Translations under genes and position numbers: made by a program
Shown here: positions 47,564 through 56,380 of the stretch, piece after piece
Layout: every line of letters begins with the position of its first letter
Numbering within the stretch: the first letter of the stretch is position 1
Notes under the pieces: model-generated
Database searches by the model: none
Told to the model about the DNA's origin: nothing
Seen by the model: the letters and a program-made list of their open reading frames with translations, nothing else
Source of the DNA: Arsenophonus sp045399315
GTDB taxonomy: Bacteria; Pseudomonadota; Gammaproteobacteria; Enterobacterales; Enterobacteriaceae
Direction of reading: 5' to 3'
Assembly (NCBI GenBank): GCA_045399315.1
Contig: DAYVGO010000057.1
Span: forward strand, 91,585 to 155,584
DNA: 64,000 bases

Positions 47564-48897
47564 TGTTATTAAATTTGGCATTTTGGTTTTTATTTATTAC
47601 TACACCTATTATTACATTTTGTCTGCTTAGAACAGTTGGAGAAAAAATAAATCAGGTAGGCATTGTAAATATTACCATTATAGCGTTATTTGTATTTTCT
47701 GTTTTAGGAACCTTACCGCTTTTTTATTTTTGGGATGATTATAGAGTTGCAACTAGTGTGAATGACCAAGCTTTATTTTTAAAGGTTTTATTTTATTCGT
47801 GTATTAATATATTATTTTTTATTTTAGGTGTAGTTTTTGTCCGAAAAGTTGTTAGGTTAAGGCCAGTTCCATTTGTTTCTTCAGAGATGATTGATTTAAC
47901 TAGAATTCAATTACTATTTTTATTATTATTTTTCTTATTAAGTGTTGCTTTTTTTTGCATTTATTTAAGTAAGATTAATCATATAGCATTATTTTTAGTT
48001 TTGACTGATGGAATTAAAGCTGCAGCTATGGCTCGTAGTGATATGGGAAATAATTTTCGTGGTAAATGTCATTGGTATAGGTTAGGAATGTATGAATTAG
48101 CAAGCTTAATTACATTTACAACTTATATTATTTGGTTAAAAAAGAAGAGGCTAAAGAATCTCTTAGTTTCCTTATCGTATTCAGTTATTCAGTTATTCAG
48201 TTATTCAGTTTTTATTGCTATTCTAGCAACAGAAAAAGCGCCTTTGGTATGGATTATAATTGGCCTATTTATGGCTTATTTTTTGACTAAAAAGAATGTA
48301 ATGATATCTACTTATACATCTTTTTATTTTATTCTATTTATAGTTATCTTTTTGGTCTGTATTTATATATTTTTCATGGGATCATCTAATATAAGCTCTG
48401 TTTTATGGTCTGTTTTTTCCAGGTCATTTGCTGGTAGTGTTTCACCAGTTTATTTTTATTTGCAATATTTTCCTGAACATCACGATTATCTGTTATAGGT
48501 AAAAGCTTTCCTAATCCAGGGGGTATATTACCTTATAAACCGGTAGAATTTACCACCGAAGTTATGAATTGGAAGTTTCCTGAACTTACTAAAATGAATA
48601 TTGTGGGTTCGATGCCTACGGTTTTTTGGGGAAAGTTATGCTAATTTTGGACCTTGGGGTATTCCTATAGTTGCATTTATTATGGGCTTATTTTTATCGG
48701 TAATAAGTTACTTAGTTTCAAAAATAGAATTAAATCCTGTATCAACAGCTTTTTTAGTTTAGTTAATTTTAAACCTAAAAAATTTGTCTGTAATTGGTTT
48801 TAGTGGTTATTTATATAGTTTCTATATAATAGTTATGACCTTGATAACTTTCATTATATTATTTAGTAAAAGGAAAATAAGATTGAGATCTTTATAA
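47563..48897 (+). pseudogene. wzy: wzy O-antigen polymerase, disrupted
   Basis: Starts at GTG 47563 and encodes a protein with about 10-12 membrane helices. Polymerase-like features are ILATEKAPLVWIIIGLFMAYFLT, FSRSFAGSVSPVYFYLQYFPEHHDYL, and then, after a one-base loss near 48496, GKSFPNPGGILPYKPVEFTTEVMNW and VGSMPTVF. A second shift occurs in TTTTTTGGGG (48632-48641), giving GESYANFGPWGIPIVAFIMGLFLSVISYLVSKIELNPVSTAFLV, then a TAG near 48760, then LILNLKNLSVIGFSGYLYSFYIIVMTLITFIILF to TAA 48895-48897. The loop motifs FPNPGG and GESYANFG are typical of Wzy. Two frameshifts and one stop remove the C-terminal third, so polymerisation should be abolished unless bypassed. Confidence 0.86.
48178..48209 (+). 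repeat. Octanucleotide tandem repeat (TATTCAGT)x4 in wzy
   Basis: Four perfect copies of TATTCAGT, 32 bases, coding for SYSVIQLFSYSV in wzy. Because the unit is 8 bases, gain or loss of one copy changes the reading frame. With four copies the frame continues correctly into the next membrane helix. Confidence 0.93.
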
Positions 48898-49434
48898 TAT
48901 ATTAAGAAGGAAGTTATTATGGTTGTTTTTATAGGTTATTTATTAAAAATTAACTTTTAGTTAAAGTGATTATCTTATTAACTTTAGTCAAATAGATAAA
49001 TTAATGACTGGTTAGTTTGTGAGAGGATATTCTGGTATTCATAGAAAGATATATAACTTAAATCAATAAGAGAAAGTGAAGTTTTTATAACTTTTGAAGA
49101 TTATGCATTTTTATTTTAATTAGTGTTAGTTAAATTTTATATAAGCTTGTCATCATACTATTAAAAAATAGTAAAGTTTATTTTTGTAGAATTGTATTAA
49201 ATATTGTCTTAATTGGTTATTTGATCGTAAAAATAAGAGAAATTTTATAGCATATAAAAACAATTACTAGATTAAATATATTAAATGTGATTAAAAATTC
49301 TCCTTATCAAGAGAATTAATATTTTAAGGTTATTTTGAAAATATAATAGCTAAAATAATAGGAGGAGACAAATAAGATATTGGTTTAATTATTTAGGCAA
49401 TTATATAATAATTATGGGAAACTTAAAATAGAAT
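48898..49434 (+). other. Gene-less, decayed stretch downstream of wzy
   Basis: 537 AT-rich bases. Short coding-like fragments on the plus strand (INFSQIDKLMTG, FVRGYSGIHRKIYNL, SEVFITFEDYAFL, VLVKFYISLSSYY) suggest an eroded gene, possibly a glycosyltransferase, but no family could be assigned. An orphan Shine-Dalgarno-like ATAGGAGGAGAC (49359-49370) has no start codon at the right distance, consistent with a lost gene. Confidence 0.45.
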
Positions 49435-50556
49435 ATGAAAATTGTTAATCTTGTTTTGAATGGTTTTACTAATGACAGTAGAGTATTAAAAACTAGTTGT
49501 TCACTTAGCTCTTTTGGTTATGATGTCATCGTCGCCGCCATACATTACGATAATTTAAAGGAACATGAAGAAGTCTCAGGTATAAATGTTCATAGAATAG
49601 TATTAAAATCAAAGAACTGGTCAAAAAAGAAACCAATTCAGCTGATAAAATATATTGAATATATAATAAGATTTATATTAAATTATAAAAATGCTGATGT
49701 TCTTCACTGTAATGATTTACATGCTTTAACTATAGGTACTTTCTGTCGGTTATTTAATAAAAAATTGAAGATAGTGTATGATTCACACGAATATGCTATA
49801 AATGATGTACCTTATGAATCTAAATTCTCTATCAAGCGAAAATATTTAATCGAACGATTATTTATTCGATTTGCTAATAAAGTTATTGTAGTTAGTGATT
49901 CGATAGCTAGAGATTATGCAAGACTTTATAACATTAAAAAACCTTATTTAGTTTTTAACTGTCCTAATTATATAGAACAACCTAAAAAAAACATTTTTCG
50001 GGAAACGTTTGGTATTAGAGATGATCAAAAGATATTCCTTTATCAAGGTGGTTTGGGAAAAGGACGTGGAATTGAGATATTATTAGAATATTTTGAAAAG
50101 CATGAAAAGAATGAAAATGTATTAGTATGTATGGGATATGGTCCACTTGAAAATTTAATTAAAAGTAAGTCAAAGATAAGTAATAATATTTTCTTTCATA
50201 AGGCTATGCCACATGATATATATCTTAATTATACAAGCTCTGCTGATTATGGGATTGCTTTTATGGAAGGTTGTTGTTTGAATGACACATACTGTTTGCC
50301 GAATAAAATGTTTGAGTATTTAATGGCAGGAATACCTGTTATTACATCAAATCTTTTTGAAATGAAAAGGTTGGTTGAGCAAGAAAAAATAGGTGTTGTA
50401 GCTTCGGAAAATACGATTGAAGGATTTAAAAATGCACTTAATACTGCGCTTCAACTAAACTATGCTCAAGTTCAAAAAAATATTTTTCAAGTCCGGAAAA
50501 AATATTGTTGGCAACAACAGGAAAAAACATTAAATGAAATCTACCATGATTTGTAA
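49435..50556 (+). CDS. Family 4 glycosyltransferase (GT-B fold)
   Basis: 373 residues. N-terminal half: VNLVLNGFTNDSRVLKTSCSLSSFGYDVIVAA, DVLHCNDLHALTIG, VYDSHEYAI. C-terminal nucleotide-sugar half: LYQGGLGKGRGIEILLEYF, GYGPLENLI, FHKAMPHDIYLNYTSSADYGIAFMEGCCLNDTYCLPNKMFEYLMAGIPVITSNLFEMKRLV, with the EX7E-like donor motif. It adds one sugar of the O unit on the cytoplasmic face. The acceptor and donor cannot be told. Its end overlaps the next gene by 23 bases. Confidence 0.88.
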   Translation: MKIVNLVLNGFTNDSRVLKTSCSLSSFGYDVIVAAIHYDNLKEHEEVSGINVHRIVLKSKNWSKKKPIQLIKYIEYIIRFILNYKNADVLHCNDLHALTIGTFCRLFNKKLKIVYDSHEYAINDVPYESKFSIKRKYLIERLFIRFANKVIVVSDSIARDYARLYNIKKPYLVFNCPNYIEQPKKNIFRETFGIRDDQKIFLYQGGLGKGRGIEILLEYFEKHEKNENVLVCMGYGPLENLIKSKSKISNNIFFHKAMPHDIYLNYTSSADYGIAFMEGCCLNDTYCLPNKMFEYLMAGIPVITSNLFEMKRLVEQEKIGVVASENTIEGFKNALNTALQLNYAQVQKNIFQVRKKYCWQQQEKTLNEIYHDL

Positions 50557-51658
50557 ATATAAAATCGTCCATATTACATCTGCACATTCTCGTTATGATC
50601 CACGTATCTTTTTAAAAGAGTGCGTATCATTAGCTAAACATGGATATCAAATTGCTCAAATTGTTGCAGATGGCAAAAATGATGAAATTAAAGATCTAGT
50701 GAATATTTATGATGTAGGTGCTTCAAGAGGACGTTTAGATCGTATTTGTAATGCGCCGAAGCGTATATTTAAGAAAGCAATTGAGTTGAATGCTGATATT
50801 TATCATCTGCATGATCCAGAACTGATTCCTATTGGCTTGAAATTAAAAAAATTGGGTAAGAAGGTTATTTTTGATGCTCATGAGGATGTGCCTAAACAAC
50901 TATTAGGAAAACCCTACCTTAATAAATTTATGAAAAAATTGTTGTCTAAAGGTTTTGCTATTTATGAGCGCTGGTCCTGCCGTAAACTTGATGCTGTTAT
51001 AGCGGCTACTATTCATATTCGGGATAAATTTTTAAATATGGGAATTAATTCAATAGATATTAATGGTTATCCCATAGTTGATGAGTTTTCAAAAATAAAT
51101 ATTGATTGGGCTAATAAAAAAAATCAGGTGTGTTATATAGGCGGTTTGACTAAAATCAGAGGGATTAATGAAATTGTTGAAGCCATGCAATATGTTAAAG
51201 AACCAACACAACTCATATTAGCAGGCAAATTTTCAGAGAGTAATTTTGAAAGCGAAGTAAAAGAAAAATCGTCATGGCATCGTATTGATGAAAAGGGGTG
51301 GTTGGATAGAAAAAGTGTTATTTCCATACTTAATGATTCTATAGCAGGATTAGTTTTGTTTCTTCCTGTTCCTAATCATATCGATGCTCAACCAAATAAA
51401 ATGTTTGAATATATGAGCGCAGGAATTCCTATTGTTTGCTCTAATTTTCCTTTATGGAAAGAAATTGTAGAAGGAAACGATTGTGGTCTCTGTGTTGACA
51501 CTTCGGATCCCAAATCTATAGCTGAAGCTATCGATTATTTAGTCACAAATCCGCAAAAAGCGAGGGAAATGGGATGTAATGGCCGACGTGCAGTTGAAGA
51601 AAAGTATAATTGGAATATTGAAGAAGCTAAGTTATTAGAATTTTATGCTTTATTTTAA
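50534..51658 (+). CDS. Family 4 glycosyltransferase (WbpH-like position)
   Basis: 374 residues. IVHITSAHSRYDPRIFLKECVSLAKHGYQI, DIYHLHDPELIPIGLKLKKLGKKVIFDAHEDVPKQLL, CYIGGLTKIRGINEIVEAM, and PNKMFEYMSAGIPIVCSNFPLWKEIVEGNDCGLCVDTSDPKSIAEAI. The start at 50534 overlaps the previous gene; ATG 50546, just before its stop, is an alternative. It is placed directly before wbpI, the position of WbpH in P. aeruginosa O5. It may transfer the ManNAc3NAcA-type residue, which is inference from synteny only. Confidence 0.88.
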   Translation: MKSTMICKYKIVHITSAHSRYDPRIFLKECVSLAKHGYQIAQIVADGKNDEIKDLVNIYDVGASRGRLDRICNAPKRIFKKAIELNADIYHLHDPELIPIGLKLKKLGKKVIFDAHEDVPKQLLGKPYLNKFMKKLLSKGFAIYERWSCRKLDAVIAATIHIRDKFLNMGINSIDINGYPIVDEFSKINIDWANKKNQVCYIGGLTKIRGINEIVEAMQYVKEPTQLILAGKFSESNFESEVKEKSSWHRIDEKGWLDRKSVISILNDSIAGLVLFLPVPNHIDAQPNKMFEYMSAGIPIVCSNFPLWKEIVEGNDCGLCVDTSDPKSIAEAIDYLVTNPQKAREMGCNGRRAVEEKYNWNIEEAKLLEFYALF

Positions 51659-51672
51659 ATAGAAATAATAAA

Positions 51673-52746
51673 ATGAAAAAAATTTTTACGGTTATTGGTG
51701 CAAGACCTCAATTTATAAAAGCAAATGTTGTATCAAATTTGTTAAAAAAAAATAAAGAATTAATAGAAATTATTATTCATACCGGACAGCATTTTGATGC
51801 AAATATGAGTAATATCTTTTTTGAGCAACTCGGTATTCCTATGCCTAATTATCAATTAGATATTAATGGTGGAAGTCATGGTCAAATGACGGGACGTATG
51901 TTGGCAGAAATTGAAAAAATATTACTGCAGGAAAAACCTGACTATGTATTAGTGTATGGTGATACTAATTCAACTTTAGCTGGTGCCTTAGCAGCAGCTA
52001 AACTTCATATTCCGGTAGCGCATGTAGAAGCTGGATTGCGAAGTTTTAATATGCAAATGCCAGAAGAGATCAATCGTATTTTAACGGATCAGATTAGTGC
52101 ATTACTATTTTGTCCTTCTCAAGCAGCTGTCAATAACTTAATAAATGAAGGTATTAATAATAAACATTCAGTAAATATTTTTAATGTAGGGGACGTGATG
52201 CAAGATAGTGCTCTCTATTTTTCCCAATATTCATCAGTTCCTAATGATTTTACATTAGATAAAGATTTTATTTTAGCTACATTGCATCGTGCCGAGAATA
52301 CAGATAATCCCCAAAATTTAACATCAATTGTTAATGCGTTAAACATATTGCATAGAGATGTAGTGCCTGTTGTTCTTCCCATGCATCCTAGAACACGTAA
52401 TTTAATAAATTGTCTAAATTTATCTTTAAATATTCATATAATAGAACCTGTTGGATATTTACAAATGTTATGGTTATTAAATAACGCTAGAATAGTTCTT
52501 ACAGATAGTGGTGGTGTTCAAAAAGAAGCTTTTTTCTTTCAAAAATACTGTATTACGATGCGGAATGAAACAGAATGGGTTGAATTAGTGGAGAATGGTT
52601 TTAATATACTTGTAGGAGCAAATCTGGAAAAAATAATATGTACTGTTGATAAGTACTTAAGTTTGCCTGCTTATGCACCCATTAACTTGTATGGTAATGG
52701 TAGAGCTGGTAAAGAAATAGTAGATATACTATCTAACATTCCTTAG
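51673..52746 (+). CDS. wbpI: UDP-GlcNAc3NAcA 2-epimerase WbpI
   Basis: 357 residues. It epimerises C2 of UDP-2,3-diacetamido-glucuronate to the manno form, giving UDP-ManNAc3NAcA. WecB-like fold: FTVIGARPQFIKANVVSNLL, IIHTGQHFDANMSNIFFEQLGIP, VLVYGDTNSTLAGALAAAKLHIPVAHVEAGLRSFN, MPEEINRILTDQISALLFCPS, LATLHRAENTDNPQNL, VLPMHPRTRNLI and LTDSGGVQKEAFFFQKYCITMRNETEWVE. The DQISALLFCPS and FFFQKYCITMRNETEWVE segments match WbpI more than WecB, and wbpA/B/D/E give the substrate. Confidence 0.93.
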   Translation: MKKIFTVIGARPQFIKANVVSNLLKKNKELIEIIIHTGQHFDANMSNIFFEQLGIPMPNYQLDINGGSHGQMTGRMLAEIEKILLQEKPDYVLVYGDTNSTLAGALAAAKLHIPVAHVEAGLRSFNMQMPEEINRILTDQISALLFCPSQAAVNNLINEGINNKHSVNIFNVGDVMQDSALYFSQYSSVPNDFTLDKDFILATLHRAENTDNPQNLTSIVNALNILHRDVVPVVLPMHPRTRNLINCLNLSLNIHIIEPVGYLQMLWLLNNARIVLTDSGGVQKEAFFFQKYCITMRNETEWVELVENGFNILVGANLEKIICTVDKYLSLPAYAPINLYGNGRAGKEIVDILSNIP

Positions 52747-52952
52747 TATGTATAAATATAAATCATAGTAAAGAAAAATATAACTAGGCTATTGAAGAAA
52801 AGAAATTATGAAGAGTCTATCTTGCAATAATTAAATAAGCGTATTTATAGGCATTAGCTCAGTATTTTCTAAATAAAATAATTTTCTTTCATTAGATTGA
52901 ACATCTGAAAATAAAGAATAATTAGTTATTGAAATTTAGGGTATAAAAATCC

Positions 52953-54773
52953 ATGTGTGGCATTTTTGGTATAATTTCGCAAACTTCAGTAGATATAGAA
53001 AAACTTAAATTCCTTGCAGATCATGCACGCCAAAGAGGTAAGGATTCTAGTGGTTTAATTTTAGAATCATCGGTTGGTTATAATATATATAGAGCTGATT
53101 TTGACATCAGAAAATTGTTATCAAAAGTGAAATTTCAGCATACTAAAGTTGCGCTTGGTCATAGTCGTCTTATTACCAATGGATTGTCTGATAATCAACC
53201 TGTGGTGAGAAATGGCATATGCGTCATACATAATGGTATCATTGTTAATGATGATAATGTTTGGGCAGCCATTGGTAAAGAAAGATTTCATGAAATTGAT
53301 ACTGAAGTCATTGCAGCAATCACAGAAAAACATCTTGAAGAAACAGGGCAGTTAGAGGGATTTTCTCACACTGTACTTTCTCTCTGTCAGGGGGTAATTG
53401 CGTGTGCGATTACTGCACCTAAGATGGGCAAAATGGCTATTTTTTCCAATAATGGCAGTTTATATTTAGCGAATATAGACAAAACGATTTACTTTTCTTC
53501 TGAAGAATTTCCCTTAAAGGAAATTGGCTGCGAAAATATCAAACAGATAAAAACAAATGAACTAATTATCGATATTCCACAGAATGATAAATTAAATATT
53601 TCCGATTATCATATTCGTAATCAGAATCTCATTCCTAAATTTAAACAAATTGAAGCAGAAAGAAAACTATTAGAGTATCCATTACTAAAATTAAAGCGTT
53701 GTACTAAGTGTATCTTACCTGAAACTATGCCCTTTATCTCTTATGATGATAAAGGGGTATGTAATTACTGTAATAATTACAAATCACGTAATAATCCTAA
53801 ACCTAAAGAAGAGTTATTCAAGTTAGTTCAGTCATATCGTAAGCAAGATCACCTTGATTGTATAGTTCCTTTTTCTGGTGGACGTGATAGCTGTTATGGG
53901 TTACATTTAATTGTTAAAGAGCTCGGCATGAAGCCAGTAACCTATACTTATGATTGGGGAATGGTAACCGATCTGGGGCGGCGAAATATTAGTAGGATGT
54001 GTGCAAGGCTTGGTGTTGAGAATATTATTATTGCGGCGGATATTGCTAAAAAGCGCCGTAATATTGCAATGAACCTTAAAGCTTGGTTAAAATCTCCTCA
54101 TTTAGGGATGATAAGTATTTTAACAGCGGGAGATAAGCATTTTTTTAAGTATGTGGAATCTGTCAAAAAACAGACCGGTATTAATTTAAATTTATGGGGG
54201 GTTAATCCACTTGAAGTTACCCATTTTAAAGCAGGCTTTTTAGGCATTCCGCCTGATTTTGAAGAAAAGCGAGTATACACGCATGGTTGGCAAAAACAGT
54301 TGGCTTATCAAAGACTAAGATTCAAAGCCATGCTTGATAGCCCGGGGTATTTTAATCGTTCGCTTTGGGATACTCTAAGCGGCGAATATTATCGTAGTTT
54401 TACTGAAAAGAAAGATTATTTTCATGTCTTTGATTATTGGCGTTGGGATGAACAACTTATTGATAACATATTAATCAATGATTATGACTGGGAAACTGCT
54501 ATTGATACCAATACTACCTGGCGTATCGGAGATGGAACAGCTGCTTTCTATAACTATATATACTATCTGGTCGCCGGTTTTACTGAGCATGATACCTTTA
54601 GAAGTAATCAAATTAGAGAAGGCCAAATGACACGCGAAAAAGCGTTAGCTTTGGTTGAAGATGAAAACCAACCAAGATATGAAAACATTCGTTGGTATCT
54701 TGATGTTTTAGGTATGGATTTTACTAAAGTTATAAAAATAATAAATGCGATCCCAAGAAAGTATCATTTTTAA
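52953..54773 (+). CDS. Glutaminase (class II) fused to WbpG-type N-acetyl sugar amidotransferase
   Basis: 606 residues in two parts. Residues 1-about 235 are a class II glutamine amidotransferase: Cys2 is the nucleophile of MCGIFGIISQ, with ALGHSRLITNG and NGICVIHNGIIVND as the other glutaminase motifs. Residues about 245-606 are WbpG-like: a zinc-type CTKC...CNYC cluster (Cys250, Cys253 onward) and the PP-loop SGGRDSCYGL (308-317), then YDWGMVTDLGRRN, LNLWGVNPLEVTHFKAGF and GDGTAAFYNYIYY. WbpG normally takes ammonia from a separate HisH/HisF pair to convert ManNAc3NAcA to its acetamidino derivative; here ammonia would be made in the same chain. It lies after wbpI. No hisH or hisF homologue is seen in the locus. 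Confidence 0.88.
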   Translation: MCGIFGIISQTSVDIEKLKFLADHARQRGKDSSGLILESSVGYNIYRADFDIRKLLSKVKFQHTKVALGHSRLITNGLSDNQPVVRNGICVIHNGIIVNDDNVWAAIGKERFHEIDTEVIAAITEKHLEETGQLEGFSHTVLSLCQGVIACAITAPKMGKMAIFSNNGSLYLANIDKTIYFSSEEFPLKEIGCENIKQIKTNELIIDIPQNDKLNISDYHIRNQNLIPKFKQIEAERKLLEYPLLKLKRCTKCILPETMPFISYDDKGVCNYCNNYKSRNNPKPKEELFKLVQSYRKQDHLDCIVPFSGGRDSCYGLHLIVKELGMKPVTYTYDWGMVTDLGRRNISRMCARLGVENIIIAADIAKKRRNIAMNLKAWLKSPHLGMISILTAGDKHFFKYVESVKKQTGINLNLWGVNPLEVTHFKAGFLGIPPDFEEKRVYTHGWQKQLAYQRLRFKAMLDSPGYFNRSLWDTLSGEYYRSFTEKKDYFHVFDYWRWDEQLIDNILINDYDWETAIDTNTTWRIGDGTAAFYNYIYYLVAGFTEHDTFRSNQIREGQMTREKALALVEDENQPRYENIRWYLDVLGMDFTKVIKIINAIPRKYHF

Positions 54774-55141
54774 ATAGAATATCACTATGGGAGACATCAT
54801 ATATAAAAATACAATCGTTTATATAATATTTAAATATTTATTTTATAAATGACAAAATTTATTATTTACAAAAATTAGAATTCATCCCTATTGTTTTGAT
54901 ATTAAAATAATTTAGTAAAAACGTTATCTTTGATGTTTAAAAAAAAAAAAACGTAAACAGCAATTAGAAAAATAATTACCTCTTAAAATTTTTATTCTAT
55001 TATTTTAGAAATAAGTTGATTATCTTTCGAATTATTATCAAATACTCTAATTAAACAAAGATTATTTTATTACAATGATAGCAATATTTATCAATAAGTA
55101 ATGATGAGTAAGAAATTATTAATATTATCAGGATGCTTATA
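54774..55141 (+). other. Intergenic stretch inside the O-antigen operon
   Basis: 368 AT-rich bases with no ORF recognised. It contains a run of 13 A at 54939-54951. The only signal close to the next gene is CAGG at 55128-55131. Confidence 0.5.
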
Positions 55142-56380
55142 GTGAATATACTATATATCAATCATTATGCAGGCAGTCCAAAGTATGGTATGGAATATCG
55201 GCCTTATTATCTATCACGCGAATGGATAAAATTAGGCCACAATGTTAAGATTATTGCTAGTTCTTTTTCTCATCTAAGAAAGATTCAACCTGAAAGTAAA
55301 TATTTACAACCTTTTTTAGAAAGAATTGATGATATTCCATACTTATGGATAAAAGGAATAAAATATAAGACAAATGGTTTGGGTAGGCTTTTTAATATCT
55401 TGTCTTTTTTATTCGGTGTATTTTTAAGAGCAAAAAAAATAAGTCAAGAATTTAAACCTGATGTTATTATTGCATCTAGTACATATCCGTTAGATATCTA
55501 TGTCGCTTACTATTTAGCAAAACGTAATAATGCAAAATTAGTTTTTGAGGTACACGATCTATGGCCGCTTTCCCCTATAGAACTGAGTAATATATCTCCT
55601 AATAATCCTTTTATAAGATGGTGTCAGGCGGCTGAAGATTTTGCTTATAAAAATTCAGATATTGTGGTTTCAATATTGTCAAATGTACATGATCATATGC
55701 ATACACATGGTCTAGATCTAAATAAACTTCATATAGTGTCGAATGGTGTTGTTGCCGATGATTGGAATACGGATAATATCTTACCACTACCTGATAGCTT
55801 GAAAAATATTATTGATTCGTTAAAAAAAGAAAATAAATGTATCATAGGCTATGCAGGTTCTCTCGGTAAGCCTAATGCGATGGAATATTTACTCCAAGCT
55901 GCGAGCTTAATTAAAAATTCCAATTTCCATTTTTTAATTGTTGGAGATGGACTTGAAAAAAATAATCTTATCAAACTCTCAAAAACATTAAATCTAGATA
56001 ACGTAACATTTCATAATCAAATCGGAAAGAAAGCGATTCCTGTATTATTATCATATTTTGATATTGCTTATATAGGTTGGCGTAAAAAACCTATCTATCG
56101 CTTTGGTATTGCACCAAATAAGTTGTTTGATTATATGATGGCCGAATGTCTGATATTACATTCGGTCTCTGTTGGTAATGATTTTGTTCAAGATGCATCC
56201 TGTGGTATCTCAGTGGAATCAGAAAATCCAGAAGCAATTGTTTATGGCATACTTAAATTAAGTCATTTAGATAAAAGTGTTGCAGGAAAAATGAAAACAT
56301 CAGGACGTGAGTTCGTTATTAAAAATCATACATATACTGTTCTTGCTAATAAATTTTTAAAGGTCATTTCTAATGAATAA
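55142..56380 (+). CDS. Family 4 glycosyltransferase (WbpL/WbuB-associated type)
   Basis: 412 residues from GTG 55142; ATG 55133 is in frame, but the GTG gives the usual family start (MNILYINHYAGSPKYGMEYRPYYLSREW) and better spacing to CAGG. FKPDVIIASSTYPLDIYVAYYLAKRNNAKLVFEVHDLWPLSPIEL in the acceptor half; IGYAGSLGKPNAMEYLLQAA, FLIVGDGLEKNNLIKL and FGIAPNKLFDYMMAECLILHSV in the donor half. The first-sugar-adding WbuB-like transferases that follow phosphoglycosyl transferases have this start. Overlaps the aminotransferase gene by 8 bases. Confidence 0.88.
   Translation: MNILYINHYAGSPKYGMEYRPYYLSREWIKLGHNVKIIASSFSHLRKIQPESKYLQPFLERIDDIPYLWIKGIKYKTNGLGRLFNILSFLFGVFLRAKKISQEFKPDVIIASSTYPLDIYVAYYLAKRNNAKLVFEVHDLWPLSPIELSNISPNNPFIRWCQAAEDFAYKNSDIVVSILSNVHDHMHTHGLDLNKLHIVSNGVVADDWNTDNILPLPDSLKNIIDSLKKENKCIIGYAGSLGKPNAMEYLLQAASLIKNSNFHFLIVGDGLEKNNLIKLSKTLNLDNVTFHNQIGKKAIPVLLSYFDIAYIGWRKKPIYRFGIAPNKLFDYMMAECLILHSVSVGNDFVQDASCGISVESENPEAIVYGILKLSHLDKSVAGKMKTSGREFVIKNHTYTVLANKFLKVISNE

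Noticed and set aside
48178..48209. The wzy octamer repeat as a CRISPR-like or iteron array.
   Set aside because: Units are contiguous without spacers, only four copies, and lie inside a coding frame. No CRISPR array was seen in the window.
51673..52746. Calling the epimerase WecB (enterobacterial common antigen).
   Set aside because: It sits in an O-antigen operon with wbpA, wbpB, wbpD and wbpE and a WbpG-type gene, and its central motifs resemble WbpI more than WecB.
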